From Agelaius tricolor (lineage: Eukaryota > Chordata > Aves > Passeriformes > Icteridae): a DNA stretch of 64,000 bases. The stretch is taken from NCBI GenBank assembly GCA_023055355.1, contig JALJCS010000001.1, positions 51,093,381 through 51,157,380 on the forward strand, read 5' to 3'. Below the pieces are notes generated by a model. That model was not told the origin of the DNA, did no database searches, and saw only the letters and a program-made list of their open reading frames with translations. Shown piece after piece: positions 1 to 12,800 of this stretch. Both the position numbers and the translations under genes were made by a program. How positions within the stretch are numbered: position 1 is the first letter of the stretch; each line of letters begins with the position of its first letter.

Positions 1-2360
1 TTCTCCATTATCTGTGGATAGAACCTCCTGGTTAACACCAACATCATCTATCGAAAATGAAGATATATATTATCAATGTTAAAATTGTTAGATTGTAGTG
101 CACTTTCTGCACCTAAAAATATTGCTAATGTATCTTCATTATTACTTGAGGTAACCAAGTAAACAGGAGGATATTGATAAAGCAAACAACTCTACAGCAT
201 TAGAGTTAGAAATAAAAATATGCCTTTTTTGGCCAAGACACAAATGGTTTTCTTGGAAGAAAAGTGGAAGAAGCTAACAAGTCATTGGCAGAGTACTTTT
301 GTTCACCTTTAGTCTCTGACTGGTCAGCTAAGCTGTATAAATTACTGGATTGGCATAAACTGACCGGCTGTGGTGCATGATCATGACTTCTGCAGCAAGC
401 ACGTTTTCATTCTCTTATAGTCACACTGCTTATAAACAAGAAGTCCCCAGAGTTTGAATTTAAAAAGCTTTGCTAAAATTGTTTTATGGTCTGTTCTCTT
501 GTTTGCTATCTTACATCTAACAAGTCACTCTGAGCATAAATTTCATAACTATTATTACTATCTTTATTAAAATATTTACAACCATGGGTCCTTCTCTTTT
601 GCCGGTAATGCCAGCCTACTGTTTCCCTTTGGAAAGGGCTGCACTGCAGTTATTGTTACAGCCACAGCCCAAATAGTGGTGCAACTCAGTCAGCCAAATT
701 GTACCTTGTGGTCACTCCCTGGGCAGTAAGGCAATAGTGTTCTCTGTGTGACTAATATTTCATCCATAGCAAGCACAGGTAGAAAAAGACCTGTGGACAT
801 CATTGTAGAAGTCATCATGTAGAAATACATTCTGAACAAGACCTGACTTTACATCTTTGCAAAATAAAAACACCCTCCTGCAAAAATGCACACAGTTGAG
901 ATCTTGTAATTCTGCTACACCAACCCTTTCTGAGGAACTCTCCTGAGGTGGCCAGGCACTGTGACTGCTCCATGATGCTTATGATGACCTGGGGAATGGT
1001 GGGTGCTCAGTCCTGCTGCTGTGCACTCAGGAAAGCTTTCCTCTGTCTGTCACACACAGCACAGCAAAGCTCTGCAGATGTTGGATACTTCCTCTCTTCA
1101 CTGACTGCTGAGCTCAGAGGAAAATTCCCACAGGGTTTTGTTAGGATTTTTAGCAAGAGTCATCCAAGACCAGCTTGCTGCAGGGCCTCTGAAGCCTGCC
1201 CCACATGCAGCACTGTGTGGCTCTTGTCAGTAAAGCAGGCTTGCCTGGACAGGACAAAGGCTTAGGCTTAAAAGGGCTTTCTTCCTCTCCTTAGCAAGGC
1301 TACATGTGCAAACCAGTAAGTGTTAACACCTGAGATGCAAACATGGGGCGGCATCCAGGACTGTATTTTATGTGAGCAATTCAAGACTGTATTGGGAAAA
1401 CAGAAATAAGGAAAACACAAGATTAGGAAAGTACAAAGACTCTGTGTGCCTGAGCATGGATTTAATTGTCAGCTAGTTTTTGCTTAAGGACATGATAAGT
1501 TATATGATGGAACAAGGTTTAATCCCCAGGAATTTCCTACAGAGGCTCTGTAGAAGTTTAATCAGTTCAGTCAACTCCCCCTTCTCCAGGCAAAAGGCTG
1601 AAATCAAGGGTGTCCTGTAAACCAGCTAATCAGTGAGGAGCTGAGATGGCCTCTGGACACTTGTAACCACTGTGTCTGTATTTTCCCTGAGTGGCTGTCA
1701 GGAGCACAAGCTCTCTGGTGAGTACATAGAATCATAGAATGAAAGAATCATAGCACGTTGTGTACAGCGATTTTATGAACCCATGGGTAAACAGTTAGAG
1801 TGGTACAGCATAGTCCTGTTCTACATATGGGATAATTTTACTAAAGGTACTTTCTTTGGGCTCCAGAACTTCTCTGTGGCATAGGTAAGCTAACTAAATT
1901 CTCGTCCTGTTGTAGTGGATCATAACAGTAACTCCTTATAAAGCATAAAGCTTTACTTTGCCTTAGGAGAGGAATAAAATCAGCTTCACTTAGAGAATTC
2001 CCTGGTGCCACAGCCTTGCTACTTACAGTTCTCTGTCAAAGAAATGGCTTTTATCTGCTCTGTCTTATGGGTCAGCTGGGAATAGCTACTTGTTTAAACA
2101 CTCTGAGATTTACAGATAGGACATGCATGCTAAGCATGTCTTAAGGGGTTTCAGCCAGAAATTTTCACTTTGGGATTCTTCAGCCAAAAGAAGGATTTTG
2201 CTGAAACTAATGTGTTACATGGAAATGATGTCTTCAGTTTTAAATGTTTGATGTGAAATTGATTTGACAAGAGGGCTAAAATTAAAACAGAAGTATCCTA
2301 GCAACATTTTCAACTTACTGTCTTATTACCAAATGCCAATTATGTTTTTCCCAAATTTTG

Positions 2361-2429
2361 TTTTGTGAGTTGTTTTGTCTTTCTATTTCAAGTCAGAAGT
2401 TTTGTGAGTTGTTTTGTCTTTCTATTTCA
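2361..2429. repeat. 39-bp-period tandem duplication
   Basis: A 30-bp block beginning TTTTGTGAGTTG recurs after 39 bp (starts at 2361 and 2400). The copies look identical, which suggests a recent local duplication. No function is suggested. Confidence 0.85.
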
Positions 2430-5400
2430 TGCATAAAAATTCACCTAAATTATTTTTTTCATTATAATTTCTCCTTATTTCCTGTTGTAAGGGATTGCTT
2501 AAATCCTCTCCAAAGAGAGCTTAAAAATAGGCTATTTCCTGAAAAGGGACTGTAATGGCCACAGGTCAGCTCCTGCTCCTGCCTCCATGTGTATTCAGGA
2601 CTGTGACCATCAAACCAGCCTACTTCAATCCATGATCATTTCCCAGAGCAGTACACTGTAGGACAGGACTTGCCTGGCTTTTATGTTCAGTTTCATCTGA
2701 ATGCTCACTCCAGACCTTTCTGGGCCCTCTCAAACTCAGTGAACACTGATTTCCAAGGTATCACCTTGAGTTTTAGCAAACTTTGATGCTTATAAAATAT
2801 TCTATATTCACAAAAACTCTGTGAAAAATATCATATATTGTCCCCATTCCCATGAATAAACAAAGAGCAGTAGTCATATCAGCTCTCCTCACGTTATTCA
2901 ATCCTGCAAAGATGGACCCATGAGAAATAGAATTAATTTCTATGTATTAATTATATTATGTAAAGCATAGTTCTTGTCACAAATTATTATTTATCTTGTT
3001 TATAGTCGTAATATTTATATTATAAAGCTCCAGGCATTTCTGTGTGTTCTTCTACAGTCTTTATTATAAATACAGCCTTATAAAATTTATGCATTCAAAA
3101 ATCCCAATGAAAAAAATCCTTTGGATTATTCTAACAATTCTCAAGTAATTTAAATGTAATTTGTATAGGCCAAATTTGAGGACATTGTATTTTTGCCTGG
3201 AATTTCTAGATGTCAAGCTTCATAGGTGGTGCAGCTTTGCCCACACCTTAGGACACCAGGGAATCCCAGACAAAAGGCAGCCTACTGTACCACTGCAGAT
3301 GTGCATCATGGAGTCATTGGAATTATCTCATAAATACACGGCACACGTGCAGGACATGGGATCTATGCATATAAACTGCTGCACCTGTGCAGTATCACTG
3401 GCATTTACCAGGTTCTGTGAACCCACTGCATATGGATTTCACTACTTCTGTACTGATGCCTGTTACAGGAATCAAATTTTGAAACTCAACATCCCTATTT
3501 TTGACAAATGCATCCTCCAGATTTGATTAAACTTTATTCTGGTTGTGAGTATCATCTTCCAAGTCCATTTAAAAACATGTGCAATTTCGCCTACTGGCAC
3601 AGATTAACCTTTTTTTTTCAGGGTGCTGTTCCATATTGCCAGGAACCCCCACTGCTCTGAGCTGTGGGACCAGTACTTCAGCTCTCAAATGTTGTGCATC
3701 TCCTGGAGCATTTTGGTTTCCATAGATATGTGTGCTTGGTTCATCATTAGTTTGTAAGTGCTCAATGACCTCAGCAACTCTCTTTGTTTGTGTGTGTGTG
3801 TGCAACATTTTCTCTTAATACGTGGTTGTTTTTGTTTCTGGAGTGCTTATCACCATAACAATCCTCCCTGCTCCCAAATGATCTGTTACTACACTCCCTT
3901 GATTTATGTATGCATTCTACATCCAAAAGCCTTTGTGTGCAGGATGTAAAGGTCAGGTGAATAATCTTTTAGAATTCTGTCTTGTCAATGAATTGTCTAA
4001 AAAATTAGTCACTTGTTACATCAGCTAAAAATACAAAATCCCAGCGGGGTGTGGCAGCTGTTTCCCATATCCATGAGATTTAAGCATTAATCATCCCATT
4101 CAGGTCAATTAGTCTTCCCTAGCACTCAGTCATGCACATTTTTGATTGCTCATAACTGCTCCTAAGACAAGGGTCAAGTGTGCTCAGATTCCCCTGAACT
4201 GCTCTCTCTTCTCACAAACTGGATTAGAAGGAAGCAACCCTGCAGCCCGAAGCTCACTGGAGATATTCAGGTGATTTTAGTGAGCAAAGATTTAGGTTGC
4301 AGCTTAATACAGACTGGTAGGTAAACAGGAGTGCAAATTTTCTTCCTATTGAAAGAAAGGCATTATAGAAACCTTGCAATTATCTTGAGAGCATTTAGGA
4401 AAATCTAAAAGAAACCAAAATATTTTTCCTATTTGTTTATTTAAAATTAGAAGTAATTAAAAATGGGGAGATGTGGAACCAAAACCCAAAACGAAACACA
4501 TGGAAGGCACCAGAATCCAGGGTAGTAAATGAATTTTAAAATTAAGACAGTTAGGGAAGAGGATAGATTTTAAAAAAAAGGGAAGAGGATCGATTAAAAA
4601 AAAATAAAAAAAGGAGAATGATTAACCTGTTTTTCCAGAAATCAGAAGCCACAGGCTGGTGTAAGACAGCAGTGACTGACTGATTTGCTCTCTTTAAAAA
4701 ACGTCACTAGGACAGGGTTATAATATGGGCCATGCATAAACTGAGGTTAGAAGTGGGAAGGTTTCTAATCATGGGAGAAGTGCAGCCTTCCACTGAAAAT
4801 AGCAGGCCAGTACACCATCTTTATTTCACTATTTAAATTTCTTGATCATTGTAGGAAAGACACTTGGAACATTTTTGATAAAGAACAAGCTTCCCACACA
4901 CGAGACCTCCTGTAGACTGTTGTGTATTTAAAATGTTTAGAGTTCCCCCTTCTCTGTGATGCACTTAAGAGGTTTTGGCTTAGGAAAGAACATTCTATAC
5001 CTGGCACTTCAATGAAAGCGCACAGACATGTTTTGCAGTGTATTCTGAAGCTTATTTGACTGCAAAATGAAGTTGCTGCCTCCTGGACATGAGGTCTTTA
5101 ACTTCATTTTATTAACCTGACACTGGATATTCAAGTTAAGAGAAGAAAAGAATGGCTTATTTGTTTGATTTTATGAAATTAATCCAGGAACCACAAACAT
5201 CACCAAGTTTCTACAACCGTCAGCTAAAACATTTTTAATTAAGCCACCACATTTGAAACGAGTGTCACATACATTAATATCACTTGAAAGTCATTAATAA
5301 CTTTTTGCAATAGCTTTCTCTGGAACACTGAAGTTGTGTAACATGCTGGTTATGCTTCTACCCCTCCCAGTACATTCAGAGCCAAGTTTATTTTACATTA

Positions 5401-5820
5401 GTCCTCTTCTGACAAGTTATGCCAATGCTTATAAAAAAAGCATACAAAAGACTTAAATTATGCTAATCCTGATTACCATATTACCATTCCATCTTCCCTG
5501 TCATTAAGAAAGGTGTCCATTTTCTTACACTTTCTTCTCTTTTTCAGCTTTAGTTGGGCAAGGGTTTTCCCCACTTGAGATTCTCTGCTGTCTTTTGAAT
5601 TCACTAGAAGTAGGTACTATCATTTCTCATGATAAAGTCTACACAGTATTCCCCACCAGCCAGTACTGTACAGAAAAGGGAAAAAAAATTTAAAAGGACA
5701 TGTTTGCCACTGAACTCTCTTATTTGGCAAGAATCATAAATACAATTGATTGTATATGCCACAACTGAGCTCATAACACAATTCTGAAATCTGCAGACAT
5801 TTATGCTCTGTAAAGTTATA

Positions 5821-5875
5821 AAATACAGGCCTAGAAGGGACCTTCAGGAATCACCTGGCCTCTCTAAAACAGGAT
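5821..5875 (-). mobile_element. Old CR1-like 3' fragment
   Basis: The stretch containing AGAAGGGACCTTCAGGAATC followed by a CCTGGCCTC-like word resembles the minus-strand 3' end of avian CR1 elements (typically GGAAGGGACCT...ATCATCTAG). It is short and diverged, so this is a weak call. Confidence 0.4.
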
Positions 5876-6316
5876 CACGTGCAATATATTGCATTATCAA
5901 ATTGAAAAAGATGTTACAACATGGAAAGCTATACAATATATAATACAAGACATACAGGGCATTGCTAAAGATCAGTTGTAAATTACTTTAGCTTTACAGT
6001 CTGTTGGGTAATGCTTTCTAAGTTCTATTTTGTACATGTGCATGAATACACATACCCACCACTTACCCTCTCCTAAGTACCAGGTTCATGAGAGTAAGAA
6101 ATAACACAGAGAAACATGCAGCATTTGCTTTCCAACCCACCTATATCCTCCTCAGTCTGTCTTTGCTAAAGCTACTTCCCTCACAGCTGGAAGAGGAGTT
6201 CGAAAAATGAACTTCTTCCTTCCTCCCCAGCTGAACAAAGCCCTGACAAAGATTACAGACCACAATTAAATCTGCTGTAAGATGCTGCAGGTCCATGACT
6301 ACGCCTCGCTAGAATA

Positions 6317-7411
6317 TTTATTTGGAACTGCTGGCTGCAGAAACACAAACGAGGAGGCAGCCAGATTACTCCAACACTGATGTCTGTATGAAGTTTACAT
6401 ATGTAAATTGCTCACAGAACTGCCTTTCTATTTCTAGCTGTTACCCCTACTCACTCACAAAGCAGCCCAAGTTTGCTAAACTCTGAGGTACCAACAGTGT
6501 TAGAAGCTTTTGGAGGTTTTTAAACACCTTATGCTAAAATTTCCCTCCAAAGCACACTGATAATTAAAACACTGCAACTTTACAAAGGTAGACTAGTAGA
6601 ATAGTTTATGTTTCTGCTCAAAGATATTTTCGAAATCAGCATCTCTCATATAGCATGTAAAAATGTATGTACTTTAGCATTTGAATCCATTACAACACAC
6701 ATATGTGATTCCATCACAAGTCCTGCTGTGGCCACAAACCCACCAATATTACATTAGCCACTCTTATGTTATACACACCAGCTCCATGCTTTGGATGAGA
6801 CCTTGTCCAACAGCACCAATTGGTGGAAAATAAATTTTAATTTTATTTTCCCCTTAATTCAAATAGGTAGTAGTCAACAACAGTCCAGGAACAGGAATGA
6901 GAAAAGATTTTTAGGCAGCAGATGACTGTGATAGTATCACAGAAGTTTCTTTCTTGGGACCGACTTTAACAGAATAAAAAGCATTCATTGGAAGGCTGTG
7001 TTTTTTCCTAGCTCCATTTAAAGCAATTTTGTCAGAGGTGAAAAAAAACAACCTATCTCACAGGACACACTAATAGGTTGCTTAAAATCTATCCTTTTCC
7101 TTTCTACACTTAAAACACTATCATCTATATTCATAAGAAAATATTTGAATAAAATAAGGATGACTCAATTAATTGGGAGGGGAAGGAGCAAGTAAACCAC
7201 CCAAACTGAATTGACATGAAAATATGTAAATAATACTTTGGGTAAAAGCTATTTGGATTAAGATGCCAATGTTTTTCCTAATTTATTGCCAGCCACAGTA
7301 AGAAATACACTGGCAAAATAAGGTGAGTTTTTTAGTCTCCTACAATCACATCAAATGTACATCAGAGGCACTCCTCTGTTTTGAGAGTTGACTGTACTTA
7401 GACTTAATCTT
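6317..7411 (-). other. PERP: Probable PERP 3'UTR
   Basis: This lies directly downstream of the PERP stop codon on the minus strand and has no coding potential. Minus-strand AATAAA hexamers appear on the plus strand as TTTATT at 6842-6847 and 6317-6322. Either could be the cleavage signal, and the left end given here is a guess based on the further one. Transcript data are needed to fix the end. Confidence 0.4.
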
Positions 7412-7647
7412 TCAATTTAAGTATGGTGCTCTCTCTGGGGAGGAGTAGTAATAGGTAGGCTTGATGTTTCCCAGGACTTCATCTTCCCAGTTGGGGAGGC
7501 AGCAGAAGAAGAAAGCACAACCTATTACAACAACAGTACTAGCCCAGCCAAAACCATAGGCCCAGCTGAACATGTTATCTCCTGTCAGTGGAATGTCTTC
7601 TGTGAATTTCACTGGGTAAATGACCAAGCCAATGATCTGGAATGCAG
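7412..7647 (-). CDS. PERP: PERP exon 3 (last coding exon)
   Basis: Terminal coding exon, 236 bp, covering residues about 119-196 and a TGA stop at 7412-7414. The acceptor is a pyrimidine-rich tract ending CTAG just right of 7647. One base from exon 2 completes the first codon (Ala). The translation has the PERP hallmarks [15 protein letters not shown], then WAYGFGWA and the fourth membrane segment with [11 protein letters not shown] (residues about 148-171). The tail ends [15 protein letters not shown], a few residues longer than the human tail as I recall it. Total predicted protein is 196 residues against 193 in human PERP. The family member is clear from the whole pattern; nearer relatives such as PMP22/EMP/claudin do not share these blocks. 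Confidence 0.95.
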
Positions 7648-8272
7648 CTAGAGAGAGAAAAGAAAGAAAACCAGGAGTAAGTTAGAGTGAACATATTATG
7701 GTTCCCATTAAGAAAAGGTACCTGGAGATAACTGCATACTTAAGATATGTAAGGATTAGCTTCAGACCTGCAATCAGATCTGCATTGTTACAGAGGTATG
7801 TGACTTCTGTCCCAGGCAGATCCCCACGCCCATGTGGCTGCTGCAGCACCTCAGCTGCCATTGCCAGGTTGCTAAGGCTCATACCTGCATGCTGTGACCA
7901 GCCCTGTCCCACAGCCAGCACCGGCAACCCTGCCCAGCCAGTTACCTCCCAGAGCCCTGTTCCTCCTCCTCCCATCAGAAAGGTGGGAAGCGCCCACAGC
8001 TCTTAAGTCTTAGCATGTCACGTGAAGGGTTAAAGGTGTTGGGCATCCCCATGAATTGCTTTTGGGAAAGTGTGAGAACTGACAAAGGCCACTGGAGCTT
8101 CCCTACCCATTATGCTTTCAGAGCACAACTCAGCCTTCCCTTGTTTCCCACGAAAATGAGTCATAAACCAGACAAAGACAGCTAATTTCATAAGGGAGGC
8201 TCCATCTAGCATGTTTTTCTGCTGATGCCTGTTTCACATCGAAAATAACCTTGTCTTTGTGCCCAGCCTTAC
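7648..8272 (-). other. PERP: PERP intron 2
   Basis: A 625-bp GT-AG intron on the minus strand. The donor (GTAAGG) abuts exon 2 at 8272 and the acceptor (CTAG) abuts exon 3 at 7648. It has no recognisable repeat. Open frames in it are chance overlaps with the exons on either side. Confidence 0.9.
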
Positions 8273-8416
8273 CAACAACAAAGAGCAGGCCTCCAATTCC
8301 TCGCACAAAGTTGAAGCGGAGGATCTCGATCGAGAACGCGATGACTGCAAGGGCGAAACAGATGACCAGGATCACAAAGCCAACGAGGTATGTGGCAGCT
8401 GCTGCTCTCCCCCAGC
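8273..8416 (-). CDS. PERP: PERP exon 2
   Basis: Internal coding exon of 144 bp, phase 1 on both sides. It is flanked by a TTCAAG acceptor on the high-coordinate side and a GTAAGG donor on the low side. It encodes residues about 71-118, starting WGRAAAA like human PERP. The hydrophobic run VGFVILVICFALAVIAF (residues about 82-98) is the second membrane segment. The arginine-flanked GIGGLLFVV opens the third segment, which continues into exon 3. No stops or indels are seen. Confidence 0.95.
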
Positions 8417-9836
8417 CTTGAAGAGAAAACAAGGAAGGTGTTTCACACAGCAGTACTCTCCTGTAGGTCATTGCAGCTCTTTGGTTTTCTTTATTCATTT
8501 TTTTATTGAAACTCATGTAAAAAGCATGTCCTTATGTCAAAGCAATGCTGAATGCCTGCAAAGCACACAGCTGCAGAGCAGGGGGCTCCATCACTGCTGG
8601 AGCAGCACAGGACTCCCTGCCTGATAACTTGTCTTGCTGAAAAGGGGGATAGAGTACAGCATACAAGAGAGATAATACCTTCAAACTCTGTATCTGTAAG
8701 ACACCCACAGATACCTGAGCAGATAGGGCACACAACTGCTGACAATGTCCTTTATCACTACAGCTCCTGTTCGATATTCAAGTTTACAAAAGCACTTCCA
8801 TGCACAAGGAAGTGTGAAAGCCACAGGAGATAACTGCTGGGAAATAATAGTGCTGTCTGCGTAACACTTCTGTTTGTTTATGACAAGAATAGGGCATGGG
8901 AAGCAAAATAAGCATGACCAAAAAGAAATAAACCTGCAATAGCTGAAAAGATGACAAAAGAATGTTCTTGAAAATAAGTATCTATTCACAGCTAAAATGT
9001 AGCAGGTGGAGGAGAAACAGCAAAATCTGAGGTAAAAGTTGATGAATCCTCTTTGAATCATTACTTTGACATTTGCTGGAACAGGGTGTATCAAGCTACT
9101 TAGTATCAAGCTACTGCATGCTGGAGAGGCTGAGGCATGAAGCAAGGGCTGTATTCCAAGGGAACAGCACCAGCATCCAGAACTCACCCGGCACAGGCAG
9201 GGCCAAGGCAACAGTGGCAGGAAAAACTCCTAGATAAACAGGCAGCGATTCTGCTTTGGCAGTAACACGGCCCTGTGAAAAGGCCCTCACACACTTGTCC
9301 TCTTCAGAAACCAAGCAATTTAGGTGAGCCCAGAGCAAACAACTACAAGCAAAAGTGTTCCTGCCCTGAAGGCAGGATACCTGCCCACAAGGGCTAAACC
9401 ATACTGGCTAGTGCTTTGTTTTCCAGTCAGCTGTCATCACAATTCAATTCCCACATCTACATATTGTGGGTTTCTACTTTCACACACTCAGACAGAGGTA
9501 GGGCCGGATCCTGAGCTCCCTCTAATGTAGGAATAAAGAGGCCAGTGAGATCTAGGTCAGAACATGAAAAAAAAAAATCCCTTTCATCATAGCTGTCCAT
9601 TCCATCACAGTTGAAATGACTTTGGAGATGTTCTGCTTTCAATGTAGTCTCCACTCTTCCTCTGCAATTTTCTGTCTGAAAGCAAAGCATTGTTTTACAG
9701 CTATTTTAATTAGATCTGTTTGAACTGGTTTCTTTATTTCTAATCCAACAGCAAAAGTAAAAGTAAAATACAGCAGTAAAATACATCAACCAAATCTCTG
9801 CCAAAACTTCCAACTAGCACCACTGCTACCTGAAGA

Positions 9837-9893
9837 CAAAAAAAAACAAACAAACAAAAAAAAAAAAAAAACAAAAAAAACACAACAAAACAC
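9837..9893. repeat. A-rich (CAAA)n-like simple repeat
   Basis: A run of A broken by single C residues, including short CAAA tracts. It is a low-complexity element within PERP intron 1. It might be a decayed retroposon tail, but no element body is recognised beside it. Confidence 0.8.
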
Positions 9894-12800
9894 CTGACAC
9901 AGAAAAGAAAAGGAAAAGTCTTTCTTTCCCCTTTCCCTTCCTGGAGCTCCTCAAGACAGTAAAAACTTCTCAAATTTCTTCTTCTTCAACTAGTTGTGCA
10001 TGTCTCATACCACTTCCCTGAGGGAATGCTGAGGGGAAGAAGTGGGGAGGAGACTGATGAGTGTCTGGAGAGCTACGTCAGTGGTTTGATAAAATCTTTT
10101 CACACAAAATATTCTCTGCCATATCTAACACAGGTATTGAATATTGTCTCCACAATAGGATTTCTTTAGTGATAAATAATATAAAGGGATATGTAACCAT
10201 TACACACAGCCAGCTCAGGAAAACCCATTCAGACTAGATGATTTAGACAAGGTTTTATCAATATTTGCCCTATTAAGAAAAAAAAAGCACAACAAGAAGG
10301 AACACCAAGTTACCATAGCATTTTCCCTTTCAGATGCATTATTTATGCTGACAAGATGTAGGAGGACAAATCTGGCATCTGTTTGATAAAATTTAAGTTG
10401 TAAACTCAAATACACCTGCATGTTAGACACCTTGAGGTTTAGAACAACACAAACACAGCTGGAGGAGTACAAGGCAGAATGCCCCCAGTGCTCTCTCTGC
10501 CATTTTCATATCATCTGTACTGTCTTTACAAGCATAATAAGCTTTTGGATACAGGTCAGCCCAGGCTCTGCTCACAGTGATTTATTTTCTTGTCTCTGGC
10601 AATAAGAAAATGACAACACATATAGCTGCAGGAGATATCTTGTCAGGAAGATTAATATCAAGCTCAGCTTTGCTTCAGGTCTTCAGAAACAAGTCAGCAG
10701 TAGGTAGCACCATCATGAAACTCTGAGTTTTGTGCTCATGTGTGACAGAGCTCAGTAATGGTGACCCAGGACCTTCTGCTCTTTCTTCAGCTGGATTATC
10801 TTTTCCAACATCACTTTGCAGCAGGTTGATGCTGACAAGACTTGATAAGATTGAGTCATAGGTGCTGCCCACAGCACTAGATGGGTGTGCTCTTGGCTGG
10901 ATGAGTGTAGTCAGCCACTGAACTATCAGCCAAACACTTGATCCCCTGCGGGAATCACAGGACTTACACTTAGTTTTTGAGATTTCTCTTACATTGTGTA
11001 TATATATAAGTCTCTCAATAAGTGACTGATGGGAGAGACTGGGGTGGGAGGGTGCACCTTTCCCAAGCATAGGGTGCAGCCCTGGGATTTTCCTTATCCA
11101 CATGATCTGTTGCCACCCCCACCAACAGGGAGAGTTTTCACTAGAGGGGCTGCTGCAGAGCCAAAACTGAAATTGCTGCTTTTCCATGAAGGATCTCCCT
11201 CATCCCCACACCAATCAAGTCAGGCTTTCCCAGCTCCTTTTCCTCCCAAAGGCTTCTGAGAGCTGACAGAGTCCCCACAGGCACCCAGCTCTCCTGTCTT
11301 TCTGAAAGATCCTTCCCCTACAAGTCTCAGCTGCCAGGAGGGGAGAGGTGCAGGTTTACCCTCTCACTGTTTGCTGCCATAAGAGCTGGAGGGACCTGCT
11401 CACAGTCAGAGAATGACAGATTAGCCCCATTTTCTATATGGTTTATGCTCAAAAGTACCTTGTAATCATAAGATATTTAGCTGGAATTTAAGCTTTTCCA
11501 TAAACATAGAAAATTCACAGACCCATTCATTTGTCAGAGAGGGTATTTCTTGTGCAAAATAAACATAAATATGATGTATGTTTATGAAATCAACCAAGAA
11601 CACCACAGAGATTTAGAACTGCATAAATAGAAAGGCAGAAGAATTGGAGAGCAGAAAAGCAGAGAAATAGTTGGGGGTATTAGTGTTTCCAGGTCAGCTT
11701 GGCCTCAAAGAATAGTCAAGTTCTTTGCATCTAATCAGCAGAACAGTATTTATCTATTAGGTGGTGTTGAAAGAACATTTAAAAAACAACTGTTCAGAAG
11801 GTCTGTAATTATTACGAAGGCTTAAGAGTTTTATTACATAGCATTACATTACATTAATGATTACTATGGGAAGGAACTCAGCTGCAAATGTTATCATGCA
11901 AATAACTAGGAGGGGTCATGATTACTAAATGTTAATGATGAGCACCAGTAATATGATGAAATTAAAAGAAAGCAAGCAACAGTGCCTTAGCATTAAGTGT
12001 GTTTCCTGACTTCATCTGGCCATGCCTCAGCGTCACCAGGGAGGAGGTGGAATCTCTACAGGCTAAGATATTTAAATCTAGATTTCTCTTTAGAAATCAA
12101 TAAAAGGGCTGTGAAAATAGTCTAGCAGGAAGATGAACTGCTACAGGATTTGAACTAACAAGACTGTCTTATTTGTTCATTCACTTCCAGAAGCCGAAGC
12201 TAGTTTGTTAGCTCGTGAGTAAGTGGAAGCTTTTATCACAACCTGCAGAGACTGGGCATGTTTTTTGCAATGTAGCTGTAATATTCTTGTGTATGTAAAT
12301 GGCAGTAGCAATCCTTGCTTGGCCTCAAGAGCCCATTACACAGAATGTCCAAAAATATTGGACTTTTTTGACGTCATAAAGGAGTAGTGAAGTGCAAGCA
12401 AAAGAGCAGTGTCAGCACTACTTTCTTGCTCAGGTAATGTGTGAACTTCCATGGTAGCATGACTGGTGAGAGGAAACTATGTGCATATCCACCATGAGCA
12501 CAGAGGACCCCAGAATCCAAGGTTTGCTGGGAGGGCAGGTTGGAAATTAATACTGGGAATCACAATCTGTTTTGGCTTTAGGAGTGCAAGAAAAGCAATT
12601 ACTAAACTACCAAAATATTAAATGCAAGCCTTCTAGTATAAACCTGGCTTCAGCTGAGAGCTGAAGAGAGGCACAATCCTACACATTTCCAGCTTTTAGT
12701 CTCTGGATTGTTAGCAGCAGAAGTGTGCCTGCTCAGGAGCCAGCAAAGTGCACTGGCAGAGACACCAGCCTCACATTTCCCTGGGATCTCTTACCAGGAA

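Larger units (their letters stand above)
1..6316. other. Intergenic region downstream of PERP
   Basis: AT-rich sequence with no open frame that looks like a gene. It holds a short tandem duplication near 2.4 kb, a CR1-like scrap around 1727-1755 (the repeated ATAGAATCATAGAAT type of word) and another near 5.83 kb. A TG run lies near 3.79 kb and A-rich runs near 4.57-4.61 kb. The left edge of the window is not a recognisable boundary. Nothing else was identified. Confidence 0.6.

Noticed and set aside
8681..9211. 176-codon minus-strand frame in PERP intron 1
   Set aside because: Cys/Phe/Leu-rich low-information composition, no family resemblance, and it lies between well-defined PERP exons.
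10675..11187. 170-codon minus-strand frame in PERP intron 1
   Set aside because: Not recognised. A frame of this length is not unexpected by chance in 128 kb of strand, and no promoter or splice context was seen.
12254..12263. GGGCATGTTT, a perfect p53-type decamer in PERP intron 1
   Set aside because: No adjacent second decamer; single half-sites occur often by chance.
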